64,000 nt of DNA from contig OY744462.1 of assembly GCA_963556145.1 (NCBI GenBank), positions 8,494,001-8,558,000 of the forward strand. The letters are read 5' to 3'. Below are positions 21,989 through 34,100 of this stretch, piece by piece. Under the pieces are notes generated by a model that saw only the letters and a program-made list of their open reading frames with translations, was not told where the DNA came from and ran no database searches. The translations under genes were made by a program, and so were the position numbers. Position 1 is the first letter of the stretch, and each line of letters begins with the position of its first letter. This DNA comes from Hygrocybe punicea. Its lineage: Eukaryota > Basidiomycota > Agaricomycetes > Agaricales > Hygrophoraceae.

Positions 21989-23900
21989 CTACAGGTCCTC
22001 AAGATCTTCTGATGTTCCCTGCCCCAGGCCAGGCTGGAAGCCCTGCCTGGCCTGACGGGCTTTAGAAGATGGAGTCGAAGCACCAAGTGCCCAGCCAGCT
22101 TTAATTTGCGAGAGTGCTGCTTGCTCACCCTCCTGCACATGAAAGACAACTGGAGAACCTTGGACAAACGGCCTGCAGCGGATGAGAAAAATTGGGCCAT
22201 TGAATCAAAATTAACTCACCTGGCTTGGCTCTGACAGAGAGCAGAGTATGATTTTGCGAGATATTTCCTTCTCTTTTGGAAGGCCTTGCCCGAAACCTCA
22301 AGTTGCTCAAATTGCTCGAGAGCATCTGCAAAACCATCATATACTCGATGATAATGAGGTGAATCTTCAAATTTGTGGCCTTCGCTTTGTCGCCCTGAAG
22401 CATATTGTTCCAGAATGGCTTAAGGCTAATAATAAATAAATTACAAACGGCACATTAAAAATATGAAACACAATTACCGCAGTGAGTGCAACGGCATAAG
22501 CACCGAGAGGAATGATGGTCCAATTGTTTTGAATGGCGATTTGGGTTCCATTCTTACTTTGAAAGAAAAGATGCTTCACTAATTCTTCGAGCGCTGGATG
22601 CTGGAACATCCGTACGGAAGTCAGCTGGGGTGAAAAATAAGCAATAACAAAAACAGTGGAAAGTTTAACGAACATCATTGAAGCAATGGGCGAACTTCCA
22701 GGCGTCCATGAGGTCCTTGATATTCAAAGATATCTGATCTTCTGAGTCCTTCCTGAGACCAGTCAGATAATACTTTCCACATTCCACAATGATTGCAGCT
22801 TTCCTTTTTGCTGAATTGCGAAAGAGTGCCGCAGAACCCGTTATCTACTGTGGGGTTAATATTATTCACAATCATGAAAAATACGTACTATCTCTATGAT
22901 GCATTGTGAGTTTGGATTGAGTGAAATGGAGCCAGTGTCGTCTTCGCAAGCTGACAAAAAGAACATGAGGAAGTAAAGCGGAGAATAACAAGATCACCTG
23001 CAGGTTTCCGGTGGTTGTTTGGCATTGGCAATCACCCCTTTCAACGCTATCCACGCTTGTTGAATAGCCGTTTCTAAATCCGGATACATGTCTATCGATG
23101 CCATGTAGTCTGCATAGATGAGTCTCGTTTCATCCAGCACGTTTCCCAAAATTGGGGAGTAGGCTTGGAACCACACTTTCATAAACCTTTTCACCTTGAG
23201 AGAAGCAGATACTGGTGCCACCTCCAGGTTAGTACTCCCTTCTTTGTCCCCAAGAGCCTCGACTGTAATAGCAACCATTTTCTCAGGCTTCTTAGATTGT
23301 GATCGCGGGTATGGGGAAGAACGGTCCGATATTGTATTTGGTCCTTGTCGTTGAGATGTCAACCTGTTCCCTACCCGAGAACCTGAGTCGGAGCCCGCCT
23401 GTGTCATGGGAACACTGCTAGGATTGGTGAAGGGTGCAGGTGCATGGTATTCATATGTCCTACCATCCAGATTCAGAGGTAGGTACGATTGAGATCCTTC
23501 AGAGTTATAAATTTTAATAATGCGTCATTCATAATACGTCGTTCACAATAAACCCTTGATTATTAGACTCACCGGCTCCTTCAATGAACATAAAATGCAA
23601 TGGATCCTGGGATCCTACAGGCGCCTCCTTGGAAAAGGCTGAAAATGTATGTAATCAAAATAAAATAAGATAACAGGATCTGTACTTACCAGCATCCTGA
23701 ACGGGGAGGAAATACCGCATATGATCGGAGAAGTCAAACTGAAGGTCACATGTCAATGATCTGTTTGGGTAGCGATGAGTACAAGCACTCACCGAACTAT
23801 CAGTTGAATGAGTCTGAGCCGTATTCATGTCGTGCAGCGACTCGGAAGCATTCCATCCAAGTTCATCAGGATTGTAGACATATCGTGATGACGAAGCCAT
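21989..23900 (-). CDS. DUF6532 family protein, multi-exon
   Basis: DUF6532 is a basidiomycete domain of unknown function. The start ATG is at 23900 (MASSSRYVYNPDELGW). Early exons are disordered, with DHMRYFLPVQDAG and a basic Ser/Pro stretch (RSSPYPRSQSKKPEK). The domain itself has LKVKRFMKVWFQAYSPILGNVLDE (about 23140-23210), an exon with DNGFCGTLSQFSKKESC (about 22800-22860), FQHPALEELVKHLFFQ (about 22555-22605) and IPLGAYAVALTA (about 22480-22510). FEQLEVSGKAFQKRRKYL follows (about 22255-22310), and the tail ends at TAG 21989-21991. Roughly nine exons are joined by short introns, with no break in conserved blocks. A hAT-type element is inserted right behind the stop codon, so the gene's 3' UTR and polyadenylation signal must now come from that element. 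Confidence 0.75.
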
Positions 23901-24398
23901 GTTTGGGAGATGTTGGGCTACAATATCATTGGAGAGTTTATGTAGTAGAAGCCCATGCCCGGTGTCCTGTCCATGAGACCAACAGGAACAGTCATACGTG
24001 TACACAATAATAGAGACATTTGTGATATCCAGAATTGAATTGAATCCTGATGCCACTGCGTAACAATAGTGTGCTAGCGTGAAAGTGATCGGCCCAGGCT
24101 AGTGGTGCAAAACAGTCGAAAGAGTGCTGGTGTGTGGGTGCGTAATGTATGTGAGTGTGCCAGTGTTGTAGCCCTCAGGGTGTTAGTATGCGAGAGCGTG
24201 AGTACACGAGAGTGTGAGTACGTGAGAGCATGTAAGTGTGCTGGTGCGTGTGTTATTATAATAAGTGCTGGTTTGTGTTAAGTGTAGTACTACTCACCAG
24301 TCAAGGTCAGCAATAACTTGTCTTTCTTCAATACTTTGGCTGAACATGCCAATCGCTGAGCGGTCTATGTATATTATTGTGAAACAGTGCCAACAGCC
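23901..24398. repeat. Promoter region with degenerate GT-rich minisatellite
   Basis: Between two divergent genes, 24115-24275 is a degenerate run of gtgagtgtgccagtgttg-, gagagtgtgagtac- and gtgagagcatgtaagtg-like units. No gene is present. The tract may affect expression of both genes, which is inference. Confidence 0.55.
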
Positions 24399-26349
24399 AT
24401 GGATTCTGGAACAAAGAGTGGTCGTGGGAAAACGGTAGTTAAATGTCACATCATGATCCTGGGATCATTGAAGAATGTCAGAACAGTGCCTCAATCCTTG
24501 CTGACATGTCCTACATTTCACTCTCTTCCTCTCTTCCTCAGGATGACCTAGAAGCATGGCATCGTTCTGTAGTACCACCTTTGTCCAACCCATTTGTTTC
24601 CCCTCCAGCTTCACCGCTAACCCATTCTAGCATGCATCATGTGCAGGTTAAAAATGCTTCCACCCCACAGTCTGCATTGGACGCAGTGGGTGGGTATGAA
24701 AAAGCAGAAGGGAGCCACAATTGAGCTACTTATATATCTGTACAAACCAATCAACGGTGTGTGACGCAACTCAGAGTAAGTCACATGATCTGTCGGATGA
24801 TCCCGAAGCGCCAAGCCTAATTTTGTACCTGTTTGACTTGATAACTTTTTCTTCCCCACCATGCCTAATTCTCCCAATAAGCCAATTACCACACTCTTCA
24901 TCGGTTCGGGCATGTGTCACTCAGCTCCAACTCACTCTACATTTTTTCAAGGTTTTGGCAGCATATGGAGGAGTTAGACTCTGAAGCTGGTGGGGCTCAT
25001 GCTGACTGTGATACTTATGATATGTCCCAGTTGATGGAGTGGGATGAGACCAGAATCAATATGTTTGGTACCCAGAATCTTGTGGATGACAATTTGACAG
25101 AGGGAGAGGAGGAGGTGGAGGCTAGGGGGGGACCACCAAAAAAAAGAACCCATTGTAATAGAAAGTAAGAAGGCCAGTTATATTACCATTTTTTCAGCAT
25201 AAATGTTTGATTCTAGCCAGGTTCATGGTAATCGTGGTAATGAGGGTATGGAACACAAGCTCCGCAAAAGCTTAGAGCGAGAGATGAAGAACCTTGTGAG
25301 AAAGGCCGGCAACAACTCAGGTGAGCTAGGTTACATATAGCTTGTTTATTTAGGTTGAGCAGGAACTTTAGTCACCTTCCAGTCGTTTGATTTTGAGAAG
25401 GCCATCCTTTCTCCTTCCGATAGCTTCTTGGGGCCTCTTACAGATGCCAGAATACATCCTGAGCCTTTATGTGAGTGGTTAGATAACCCACCACAAATTG
25501 CTAAGAGTGTGGACAGACAAGCCATAGTGCTGCACTTGCCTGAAGGGTTGGGGAAATGCAGCCATGTAAGTCAGCAAATTGATTAGTAACACCTATCTTT
25601 TTCGACATCACCCAGGAATTCTTAAACCAGGTGGTGGAACAATTTGGAAGAGCGGTGGATCCAAAAATACCTAAAAATGCAGCTGACAAGAACAAGCGCG
25701 ATAAAAAAGATTCATATATCAAAAAAAAGGGTGAAATGACTGGAATCATCAAGTTGGTCTCAGGTTGGCATGGAATTGGGCACAAGGTGAGATTGTTGAG
25801 AAGACTGAGGTTATGCTTGAATTTAATGATGTACATCACATAGCATGAACCTATCATCGCATCCAGGGACATGATCAAGAGTGGGAAACAGTTTTCACTG
25901 GCCATGAACCTCAAGCGCGCTTTCTGTTTGGCATCGCATAGACTCAATGCCATTCTCAAGCATCTCGATCTACCTCAGTATGAAGCTTTGACAAAATTGA
26001 GAAAGGCAGTTCACGAGAAATACGCTTTCGCTCAAGCTCTGGATTCAATTAACCCTTATTGATGGAGGGTATGGCGATCATGTTCAATAGGCAAACCTGC
26101 TTGCATGTGGACACCACTGGTCCCCCAAAAGCCTGGGTTCCCCTCATGGTTCTAGGTCGGTGCAAAAAAGGATATATGTGGATCCTATGCTTAAACCTCA
26201 GGCTGGCATACGAGCCTGGAGCGATAGTTTACATTCATGGACACATTCTTCCACACGAGGTTGAGGTCTGGGAGGGGGGGCAACGAGTTTCTGTGGTTCA
26301 TTTTACACACCAGTCACTTTGGGATGAGTTTGGGATGAGCTGCCCTTGA
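24399..26349 (+). pseudogene. TET/JBP-like 2-oxoglutarate/Fe(II) dioxygenase, apparently frameshifted
   Basis: TET/JBP enzymes oxidise 5-methylcytosine or thymine in DNA and are expanded in Agaricomycetes alongside KDZ and Plavaka transposons. A short first exon may start at 24399 (MDSGTKSGRGKT); otherwise ATG 24443 is used. Further exons are acidic and linker-like (24914-25165), then 25218-25320, 25370-25565 and 25615-25790. After these comes NLKRAFCLASHRLNAIL (about 25910-25960). The catalytic part is FNRQTCLHVDTTGPPKAW (about 26080-26130), giving the His-x-Asp pair. It continues with YEPGAIVYIHGHILPHEV (distal His) and GQRVSVVHFTH (Arg for 2-oxoglutarate). Upstream ALDSINPY and downstream LMEGMAIMF lie in different frames with no intron between them (26050-26062), which implies loss of one base in the TTATTGATG stretch. 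Confidence 0.7.
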
Positions 26350-27175
26350 ATTATTCCATAGCATCTTTTTTTTTACTTTCAATATGTCCCACAATCTTAG
26401 TTGGTACTTTGCAAGAAAAATGTAAGACAAGATTAAGTCTGGACCCAATCAAGATGAGCAAAACAGTTCAGTTGAAGAAAAGTAGCTTTTCCTGATGTAT
26501 ATTGTGTGGCCAAGGCACTACAAGACTTTGAAAACATGGTATTTCACAGGAATAAATGTATGGCCAAGGCACTACAAGACTTGGAAAATTGGTATTTCAC
26601 AGGAATAATTACATGTTTATCATAGTGGCTTATATGGTGTGGCCAAGACTCCACAAGACTTTGAAAACATGGTATTTTATAGGAATAATTACATGTTTAT
26701 CATAATGACCTATAATGTATGGCCAAGGCACTACAAGACTTTGAAAAATTGGTATTTCACAGGAATAATTACATGTTTATCATAGTGGCTTATATGGTGT
26801 GGCCAAGACTCCATAAGACTTTGAAAAAATGGTATTTCACAGGAATAATTACAGGTTTATCATAGTGGCTTATATTGTATGGCCAAGGCTCCATAAGACT
26901 GTGAAAATATGGTATTTCACAGGAATAATTAGGAGTATATGGTAACCCCTTACATACAGCAATCAAATTGAGTTGCAAATGATCAACTATTACAACAATG
27001 ACATTGCATTTATTTGGCTAGGCATAACATTTTAACTGGGTGAAAGTCTGCTTGTTAATTATCAACTCCGCCTGGATATTCCGGCACCTCCCCGATTTCC
27101 TGATGTCCACCTCCCAAGCGACAACGTTCCGAATCATCAGCAAGTGATCCCAAATCCAGTCGATTAAGATCAGCA
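26350..27175 (+). repeat. 79-bp tandem array (about six units) and spacer
   Basis: The units cover about 26506-26945. Each starts tgtatggccaaggc, continues with actacaagactttgaaaa and ggtatttcacaggaataatt, then acatgtttatcatagtggctta. Units alternate between aaggcactac and aagactccac versions, which suggests a 158-bp higher-order step. The first unit is truncated. The rest of the interval shows no gene. The array sits just downstream of the TET/JBP-like gene. Confidence 0.85.
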
Positions 27176-27595
27176 ATGTCTGCCCTTGCCGATTATCGCA
27201 GTGATGAGGATCATATGGTGGTCGACGCTTCTATTCGTGATGGCGAAAGCGAGCCTCAGACGTCCTGCCGATCCCTCGCAAAAAGTCTGGAAATGGTGCC
27301 GAACGATCTCGACGATGCCACCCATGCCCGTTTAGACGCTGAGGTTATCAAGGTGGTTCCCTTGATACGATTATCCGACCCTACCGACCCTACCGTTAAC
27401 TCTTTGGCTCCTTTTCTTCTTGCGACCATTGCGTCAACCTCAGAGGGACTACTCGACCCGTCCTATGAAAAGAACCAGAACGCGATGGGTTTGCTCAACA
27501 AGCATCCGGAGTTGATGATTATGTTGGATTCGGCGCGAGAGGCCAGATCGTTCAAGGGGATACGGAACTTGAGTGCGATATCCGCGTTTGAATGA
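27176..27595 (+). CDS. Uncharacterised helical open frame, 139 residues
   Basis: A clean frame opens at ATG 27176 (MSALADYRSDEDHMV) and stops at 27593-27595. It is acidic at the start, then helical (LDDATHARLDAEVIKVVPLIRL, EGLLDPSYEKNQNAMGLLNKHPEL). I do not recognise it. It precedes the NTPase-nuclease gene by 290 bp on the same strand and could be its N-terminal header joined by introns, or a separate gene. The interval 27596-27883 could not be resolved into exons. Confidence 0.4.
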   Translation: MSALADYRSDEDHMVVDASIRDGESEPQTSCRSLAKSLEMVPNDLDDATHARLDAEVIKVVPLIRLSDPTDPTVNSLAPFLLATIASTSEGLLDPSYEKNQNAMGLLNKHPELMIMLDSAREARSFKGIRNLSAISAFE

Positions 27596-27883
27596 AGACT
27601 AGATGACATCTAACGCATATACAGAGATTCTCCGCCCATCAACGGCTCCTGGTATGTTGGCCCCGTCGCTCGGAAATATGAATATTGACGATCATACCCA
27701 TGTGCACCTGTCGTTCAGAGCACTCCAGCTTGGCTGACGAGTCCTCGTGGGTGATTCGGGAAATTCCTCCTAACTGTCAGCACTCCTTTTACTTTCTTTG
27801 CTTGGCAGAATGCTCACATTGATATGCCAACTAGTGGCTTGTGAGCATCGACGCTCCTCTGCTTTCTATCTCTCATTCCGCAT

Positions 27884-30255
27884 ATGGCAGACTTCAAGCA
27901 AGCGTTCGAGTGCGAGTATGTAGCTCCATTCCCGGACATCCTGTTGACGACAATGGATCTATACATGCCAAGCCCCTTCGAAGAATATTACAATCGCTCA
28001 TTTTCCATTGTGCAGTCGTCCGGCATGGGCAAGTCACGTCTCGTTGACCACTCGGCCACATCTCGCTTTACCTTTCCATTCAATCTGCATGAAGTGATGT
28101 CAACTGGTTCAAAAAGTACGCATCCTCCTCCTTGTCTAACACTTGTTTGATCTGTTTCTTCTTCACAAGCGTATCCTCCGTTTGATGACAATGTCCGCGG
28201 TTATCTCACCGAGTCATTTGCGGCCGAGGAACCGGCATTGACGAGACACTTTACCTTTTTGGAGGCTCTGTTTGATCTAGCGGTTGAAGAGCTCAATACG
28301 TACGAAAAGGGCACTCCAGCGGAGGTTGCACTGGCATGGTACAAATGGATGAACCACGGCGCGACAAATACGAATGTCGGGACGAACAGGGCCTTGTTCT
28401 ATGATCGAGTGATTGAAGCTGCACGACGTGTACGTTGCTGTTTTGTTTTGCCTGCTTCTGCTGATGGGTTGGCTAGCTCGAGTCTCTAACACCCACCGAT
28501 CTTGGTAGTGTCACAGCTAAGCTCCAGGATGTCCTCGATGCTCGCCAAAATCGCCTGATAAAAGCCGCCGGCGCCTTTTGTCGTCATCTCGATGAGCTCC
28601 ATGGGCACGTTGAGAAGAAATTCGTGGCGATGGTCTACTTTGATGAAGCTCATACATTGCAGAATGTCCATCGGGACAAATCTTCACCCCGCACTCCGTA
28701 CTTTGCCCTTACGCATGTCTTGGCCACGCTTGTGAAGATACCAATATTCTTCATTTTTCTGACCACAAATTCCAGTCTAAGCGCGTTGGCGCCGACAGAT
28801 GCAAACTACCCTTCACTTCGAGTCCAGACAGGGCGGAATGTCATTCCGCCCTTTTTCGAGCTTCCTTTTGATACCTTTTGCCAGGACTTTACGGCAAAGG
28901 TCAGGGTTCTTGGCAAGCTGACGCTCAGCGGAGTTTGCGAACTTGAGCAGATAGTCAAGTTTGGCCGTCCCATGTGAGTACTAAATTCTGGACTGCGGCT
29001 GCCCAATGGTCAACCACGTTCTAGGTGGAACTCGCACTATCTGAGCATCCCTGATGACCCTGATCTGCACCCGACCATTCAGTTGGCCATGATGAAGCTG
29101 AAATCGGGGAAATCTGTTAGGGATCCGCTTGTTAGGCTCGCTGCCCTCGATTGTCGTGTGCTTATCCGTTTCGATCCCGTACATTCAAATTCACGCGCGA
29201 CGCAAGCTGACCTTGTCAGGAGCTTCATGCGCACCGTATTTAATATTCCCGAGGGGCGTTACTTTATGTGGAGTGGGTATCCGTCTGAGCCCATCCTCGC
29301 AGAAGCTGCGGCACGCCTCTTGAATGAGCAAACTACCCAAATCATGCACCATGCTCCGGATATCCTTGAATCAGCACTCAATAACGGTTTACTAGCTCGT
29401 GGAGAACGTGGAGAACTGGTTGCTCGGACGCTCTTTATAGTTGCGCATGACCAGGCTATCATCAAGTGTTACCCAGGAATGCCATCCGGCCCGCGTTTCC
29501 ATCGTCCGGTCCGGTTCGTGGAGCTTCTCGAACACCTCCTTGCTCCTGACATCTGGAAGGTCGTCCGGGATGCTCAGCCTTTTCATGCTTTTGCTGGTGA
29601 CCTAACCTTGGGGCAAGCGTTTAAAGACGCGTGGGTAAACTTTTCGCACTTTGTACAGCTTGGCGATCATGCCTCGTTCAAATTGCACTGTGGTTCGGAG
29701 TTGCTCAAACGCGGGGCGGCCATCCAGACTTTTGACAACCAATACAACATGGATGGTGGAATACCCCTTCTCTTCGGCGACCCACTCACAACTGTCATCA
29801 GCGAGGAAAACACGAGTATGGCCCAATATCAGGTCAAGAATGCCGCAACGGCGGTCCGAGTATTCCCTGAGGCCGATTTGGTTGGTTTGAGCCAGAAGAA
29901 TCTACCGATTATTTCCATCGTCATGCAATTGGGGGTCGAAATGAAGGATGGCGAACGAGTAGTTGTGACAACGGTACCGAAAAGCCTCGACGCTCCTGCC
30001 AGACATACTCGGTCACATGATGATTCTCAGCCCACTGACATTAACCGACGTCACTATATGATCACGCTCTATGGTTGTACCTCGATGACATATAGCTGCA
30101 TTCCCGAAAACTCGACAGGATATAGTCAAGTTCTCAGGGCCCAAAAGCCGTTCGCAGATTTTCCAAGGGCTTCTACGCCGCATAATGCATTATCATTCAT
30201 CGCATTGAAACCCATGATCTACGACGAGGGAGGCTTTTATATGCCCTGGTCCTGA
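27884..30255 (+). CDS. P-loop NTPase fused to a restriction-endonuclease-fold domain (Crinkler-core-like architecture)
   Basis: The start ATG at 27884 (MADFKQAFECEY) leads to FSIVQSSGMGKSRLVD, a Walker A loop (about 28000-28045). Introns of about 55 nt follow at 28115 and 28430. After LDARQNRLIKAAGAF comes a Walker B-like MVYFDEAHTLQN (about 28629-28664). A third intron at 28974-29023 joins to the long last exon (29024-30255). That exon has ARGERGELVARTLF, then FDNQYNMDGGIPLLFGD and SMAQYQVKN. An acidic residue before a QxK strand is what a PD-(D/E)XK nuclease core would show. NTPase plus such a nuclease fold is the known core of Crinkler-type effectors, which are thought to derive from transposons. 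Whether this protein acts as an effector, a transposon remnant or a host conflict protein cannot be told. All joins are in frame, so it looks intact. Confidence 0.65.
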
Positions 30256-30870
30256 ACAAGGTTATAAGGATGGATACGGTGTCAATCGGATATTATCAGT
30301 TTGATTTGTACTTTTTATACAGTGTACCAAACTCGCCACTGTATGTTACGTCACGTTATGCCTCTTGCCAATCCCTATTAGGGAATTGATGTGTACACCT
30401 GTGAAGCCCACCCTAACCCTCTAATTAGAGGTTATATCCTATTCAGCTGACACCTCTAACTAGAGGGTATTTATGGTAGCTAGGGCCTCTTTCAATAATG
30501 GTTCAATAGTTATAAAGTACTTGGAAAATTTTAGTGTCCTGGACCCCAGAGATAGTGTGTTCCGCACTCAGGAACAAGGGCGCTAATGGGCTCGGTTTCC
30601 CATCACCGTTGCCATGGCCCTGCCCATCACTTACTGGCACACACGCACTCATCGTCGTCGACAATGAGCACGACTATTTCACTATCCTGCCATATTTTCT
30701 TGCAGATTTTTTTACATATCATAGATATATTGTTCTACATACAGTATATAGACTAATATATATGAAAATAAAAGAAATAAAAAATAATGATACATGGGGT
30801 GCCACCAACAAACGGGAGGGTACTCACCTTCGCAGAGGCGCTGTAGAGACATATATATCTCTGGGTACGT
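30256..30870. other. Spacer with nested palindromes
   Basis: ACCCTCTAATTAGAGGT at 30416-30432 and ACCTCTAACTAGAGGGT at 30452-30468 form an inverted pair, and each is itself palindromic. The small palindrome atccctattagggaat lies at 30371-30386. They could form a 3' hairpin behind the NTPase-nuclease gene or be a remnant of transposon ends. No gene is present. Confidence 0.55.
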
Positions 30871-31195
30871 ATTATACCGGTCTTCTATGTATATATATAC
30901 AATTCTGGGACATGAAATTGTTGCAGATTTAAGTTGGCAATCCATTGGGCACACTACTGAGGTGCTCTGTACCAATTTTCTAAGAAATCGGCGGACCGGT
31001 TATGGAGAAAGAGTCCATGCAAGTTGGGGGGGGAATCTGTGTTAATGTGGGAAATTAGTCCGAGTTTGGCTTCTAATTATCATGTGATGATGGCATCAAT
31101 TATGATTCATAATCAAGTTGTTTGGTCATGTTTTCATGTCTTATATGGGTTCTGAATCTCCTTTCAGGGCTCACTTCTAAATCAATCTCATAACT
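30871..31195 (+). repeat. 325-bp dispersed repeat, uninterrupted copy
   Basis: It starts attataccggtcttctatg and ends atctcataact. Its first 27 bp recur exactly at 35044-35070, and the remaining part recurs at 54592-54889 with a single difference noticed (gtgggaaatt versus gtggaaaatt). The junction falls in tatata|tacaattc. This copy therefore shows what the second copy looked like before about 19.5 kb was inserted into it. Confidence 0.9.
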
Positions 31196-34100
31196 GTATT
31201 GTGAGCATCCTGCACTTTATAGGGATAGTGAGTGCAGAGTCGAAATTTTGAGCACCAAAACTTTGTGGGATTTAAGGCCCCAAAAGAATCTCCCGGTCGA
31301 CAGCTTTCCAACAGTGCCCCATTGGTCGAAATCGGCAGAGCGGTTGTGGAGAAATGTGGCCAAGAAGTTGCGGTGGCGGCCAAGCCCAGCCGCAGGGTTA
31401 GGGTTGACCCCAGTCTAGGGTTGCATGACCAACACTTGCCATTCTTGGCAATTCGATCTTGGGGCTGCATCAGACACCGCAACTGCACAACCTTTCCTTG
31501 TTTCACTCTTTCTTAACATTTCATCTCACACAGCTTGTTTTGTAATATAGTCTACTTACCATTTACAGTACACACCATCAAAATTTCACAACGTAGACTC
31601 TTAGTTCTTTCATTGCACTCTTTTTTACTGCCAACTGCACCTCTGGAACCAGTTCCGGTTCCATTTAGCCGTATCGACACCTTCCCAAGTTAGTTTTCTT
31701 TTTTTTTTTTTTTTTTTTTTTTTCACTTTTATAATTTCCTGGTGACGACCACTAGACCTTTACCCTGCAATGTATGTATGTTCCCATCCATATCCGCCCT
31801 CTCTTATGCTGCATGTAATTCAGTGAAACTTGTATTACTGAAATTCGTTAACAAAGCCAGCTTCACGGTATTAACTGCTGCCAGCTTTTTCTTGGTCTGA
31901 GTAATTGTGAGTACTGTACCAGCATTATTTAAACCAACCCACTGGTCTACACAAAACAATGTCATTCACCACTTACTACAGAGCAAACTAGGAAAAGTTT
32001 ACAAAAGCTTAAGCTTAAGGATGTCCCAGCAGCTAAGCATGGCACCCTCTTCGACTTCAAGTTCCACATCTGTGGCTACTCTGTCAACAAGTGTTGACAT
32101 GTTGCAAGGCCACCAAGAGCAACTTGGAGCCCAACACCCGGAGCCCTGAGACCGTCTGCCCCCTGCATTCCGACTCAGAGAGGTTGGCTGCCGTGCATGT
32201 TTCCCCCGATTCCTTCGGTCCTCTTTCTCTTTTGCCTTGGCTCTCCTTCTATCCTTTCTATCTTTTCCGGTGCCTGTCTCTTGGATCCTGCACCACCACA
32301 CACCATGCACTTGCAGTCTGGAATTGAACATGGTGTTACCCTGGGCACACTCATGGCCCTCCTCATAAAAAATGAGGACAAGCGTCTATACAACTACTCC
32401 GAGACAGACCTCTTTCCCCATCCATCACATGCAGACTACATGTACCTGGCAAAGTATGGCATCAAGGCTAGCAGCAGGGGCGGCCACAGTAGTGCCCGTG
32501 AGACAATCGGTGTGCCCTTGTCCCCAATGTGTGTTGTTATTAACCTCCCCTCCCAGGCCACATTGTCGCAGGTTGCAGAGAAATATCTCAAGACTGCGTT
32601 TGTGATAGAGATCATAGCATTTGTCTCCTCCATAGGCAAGGTCCATCTCCAATCCTCTGCCCCGAACCTGACAGCGATGATAATGACAAGGCACAGGACC
32701 CTCTATCAGATGAGTTCCATGCCCTGCTATCTTCAGTCACCCGTGCAGAAGTCAACCACATCTTGCCGCCCAGGTACGTGTACACACCCCACTGGATTGA
32801 TTCACCACTCGACCCTTGATGCATAGTGCACCCAACGGTATTCCCTGGGGAATGGGGAATGAGGGTGTGGAATAGAATTGGGCAGTATGGGTGGCGGGGC
32901 GGCAGGAATGCATATACTTGCATGCCAACAAAATACCAATATCTTGTGTACAATCTGACCTTGTTATCTGTGCCCATCATGATCTTTGACGTCTGAATCT
33001 TTAATAACACACTCCTGGTAAGCTTAGATATATGCTTATTCATCAGACACCTCATAGTCGCCATAATATTTGAGGTGAGGCTACCTTGACACTGCTATTA
33101 GCATTTTCATGCACAGTGAGATTATGTCAGTTGCTAGGGACGTGAGAGTGGTTAGGGCACAGATGCAAGGTTCAAACCTCAACCAGCAGCAGGCCAAATA
33201 GCAAGTAACATTTCAATGTGGTTCCGGATACAGCTCCGGTTACGGTTCTATGGTTCCGATACTGTATGGAACCATTTTGTGAAGGATTCCAACCATGTCT
33301 ATCTATCTCATTACTATTGGTCAAAATTAGTTTTTTCATTGCTCTGTATGAGATCAATATATTTGACTGAGGCTGAAGTACATGAACCGTTTTGCATGAA
33401 TAAATTTGCAGAACGTTAGCCCAATTAAAATTTGTGACAGATATGTACACAACTATGAGAGAGACAAAAAATTCTCTGCAGCCATCTTTCGAGTGCTGTG
33501 CTGGCTCCAGCTTCAGTAAGCTTCATGATTAATGCTGACTGAATTCACTTACAAGCCAACTTCAGCTAGAATTAGATATGAAATAAATGAAGACAAAATG
33601 TTGGACTTGTGAATTCCAACCATCGGAAGTTGTTCCGATACAAGATGTGATTCCAGCCTAATATACAATATTAAACGGGCAGGACTGATGCAGTCAGCAC
33701 ACCCAAAACCGGTTGGGGGATGGATGGGAAGGTACTGGAGGTGAGCACTGATCCTACTGAATGTCCAAGGCTGAGTGTCTGCAGTACAAGCATTGTATTT
33801 TATCCAGAAGAAGAAACCTGATTTGGTGTATACACAGCATTAATTGCAAAGAGAGTTTTCGTCCAGTATTTGGGAAATTACCACACATCGCCATTGTATA
33901 TGTACATCATGAGCATGCCAAGTTATATCATGAATTTCCAGTTGAGTGGAAACATTAATTGCGGGATCAGCGAATGAGACCCGACTAACTCTAACACTCA
34001 AATTGAGCATGTGTGCTTGGATTGAGCATCGGCACCCAACAAAGGAACCGGTTCCGATATAATGCCAATGTTCTCATCCCTCATGCTCAAATAACAAGTC

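Noticed and set aside
26506..26945. CRISPR array
   Set aside because: Whole units are repeated with no unique spacers, and the genome is fungal.
31694..31722. Poly-T tract as the tail of a LINE
   Set aside because: No reverse transcriptase remnant or target duplication was seen nearby.
33140..33185. tRNA gene or tRNA-derived SINE
   Set aside because: A-box-like and B-box-like words are present, but too close together, with no cloverleaf or clear tail.
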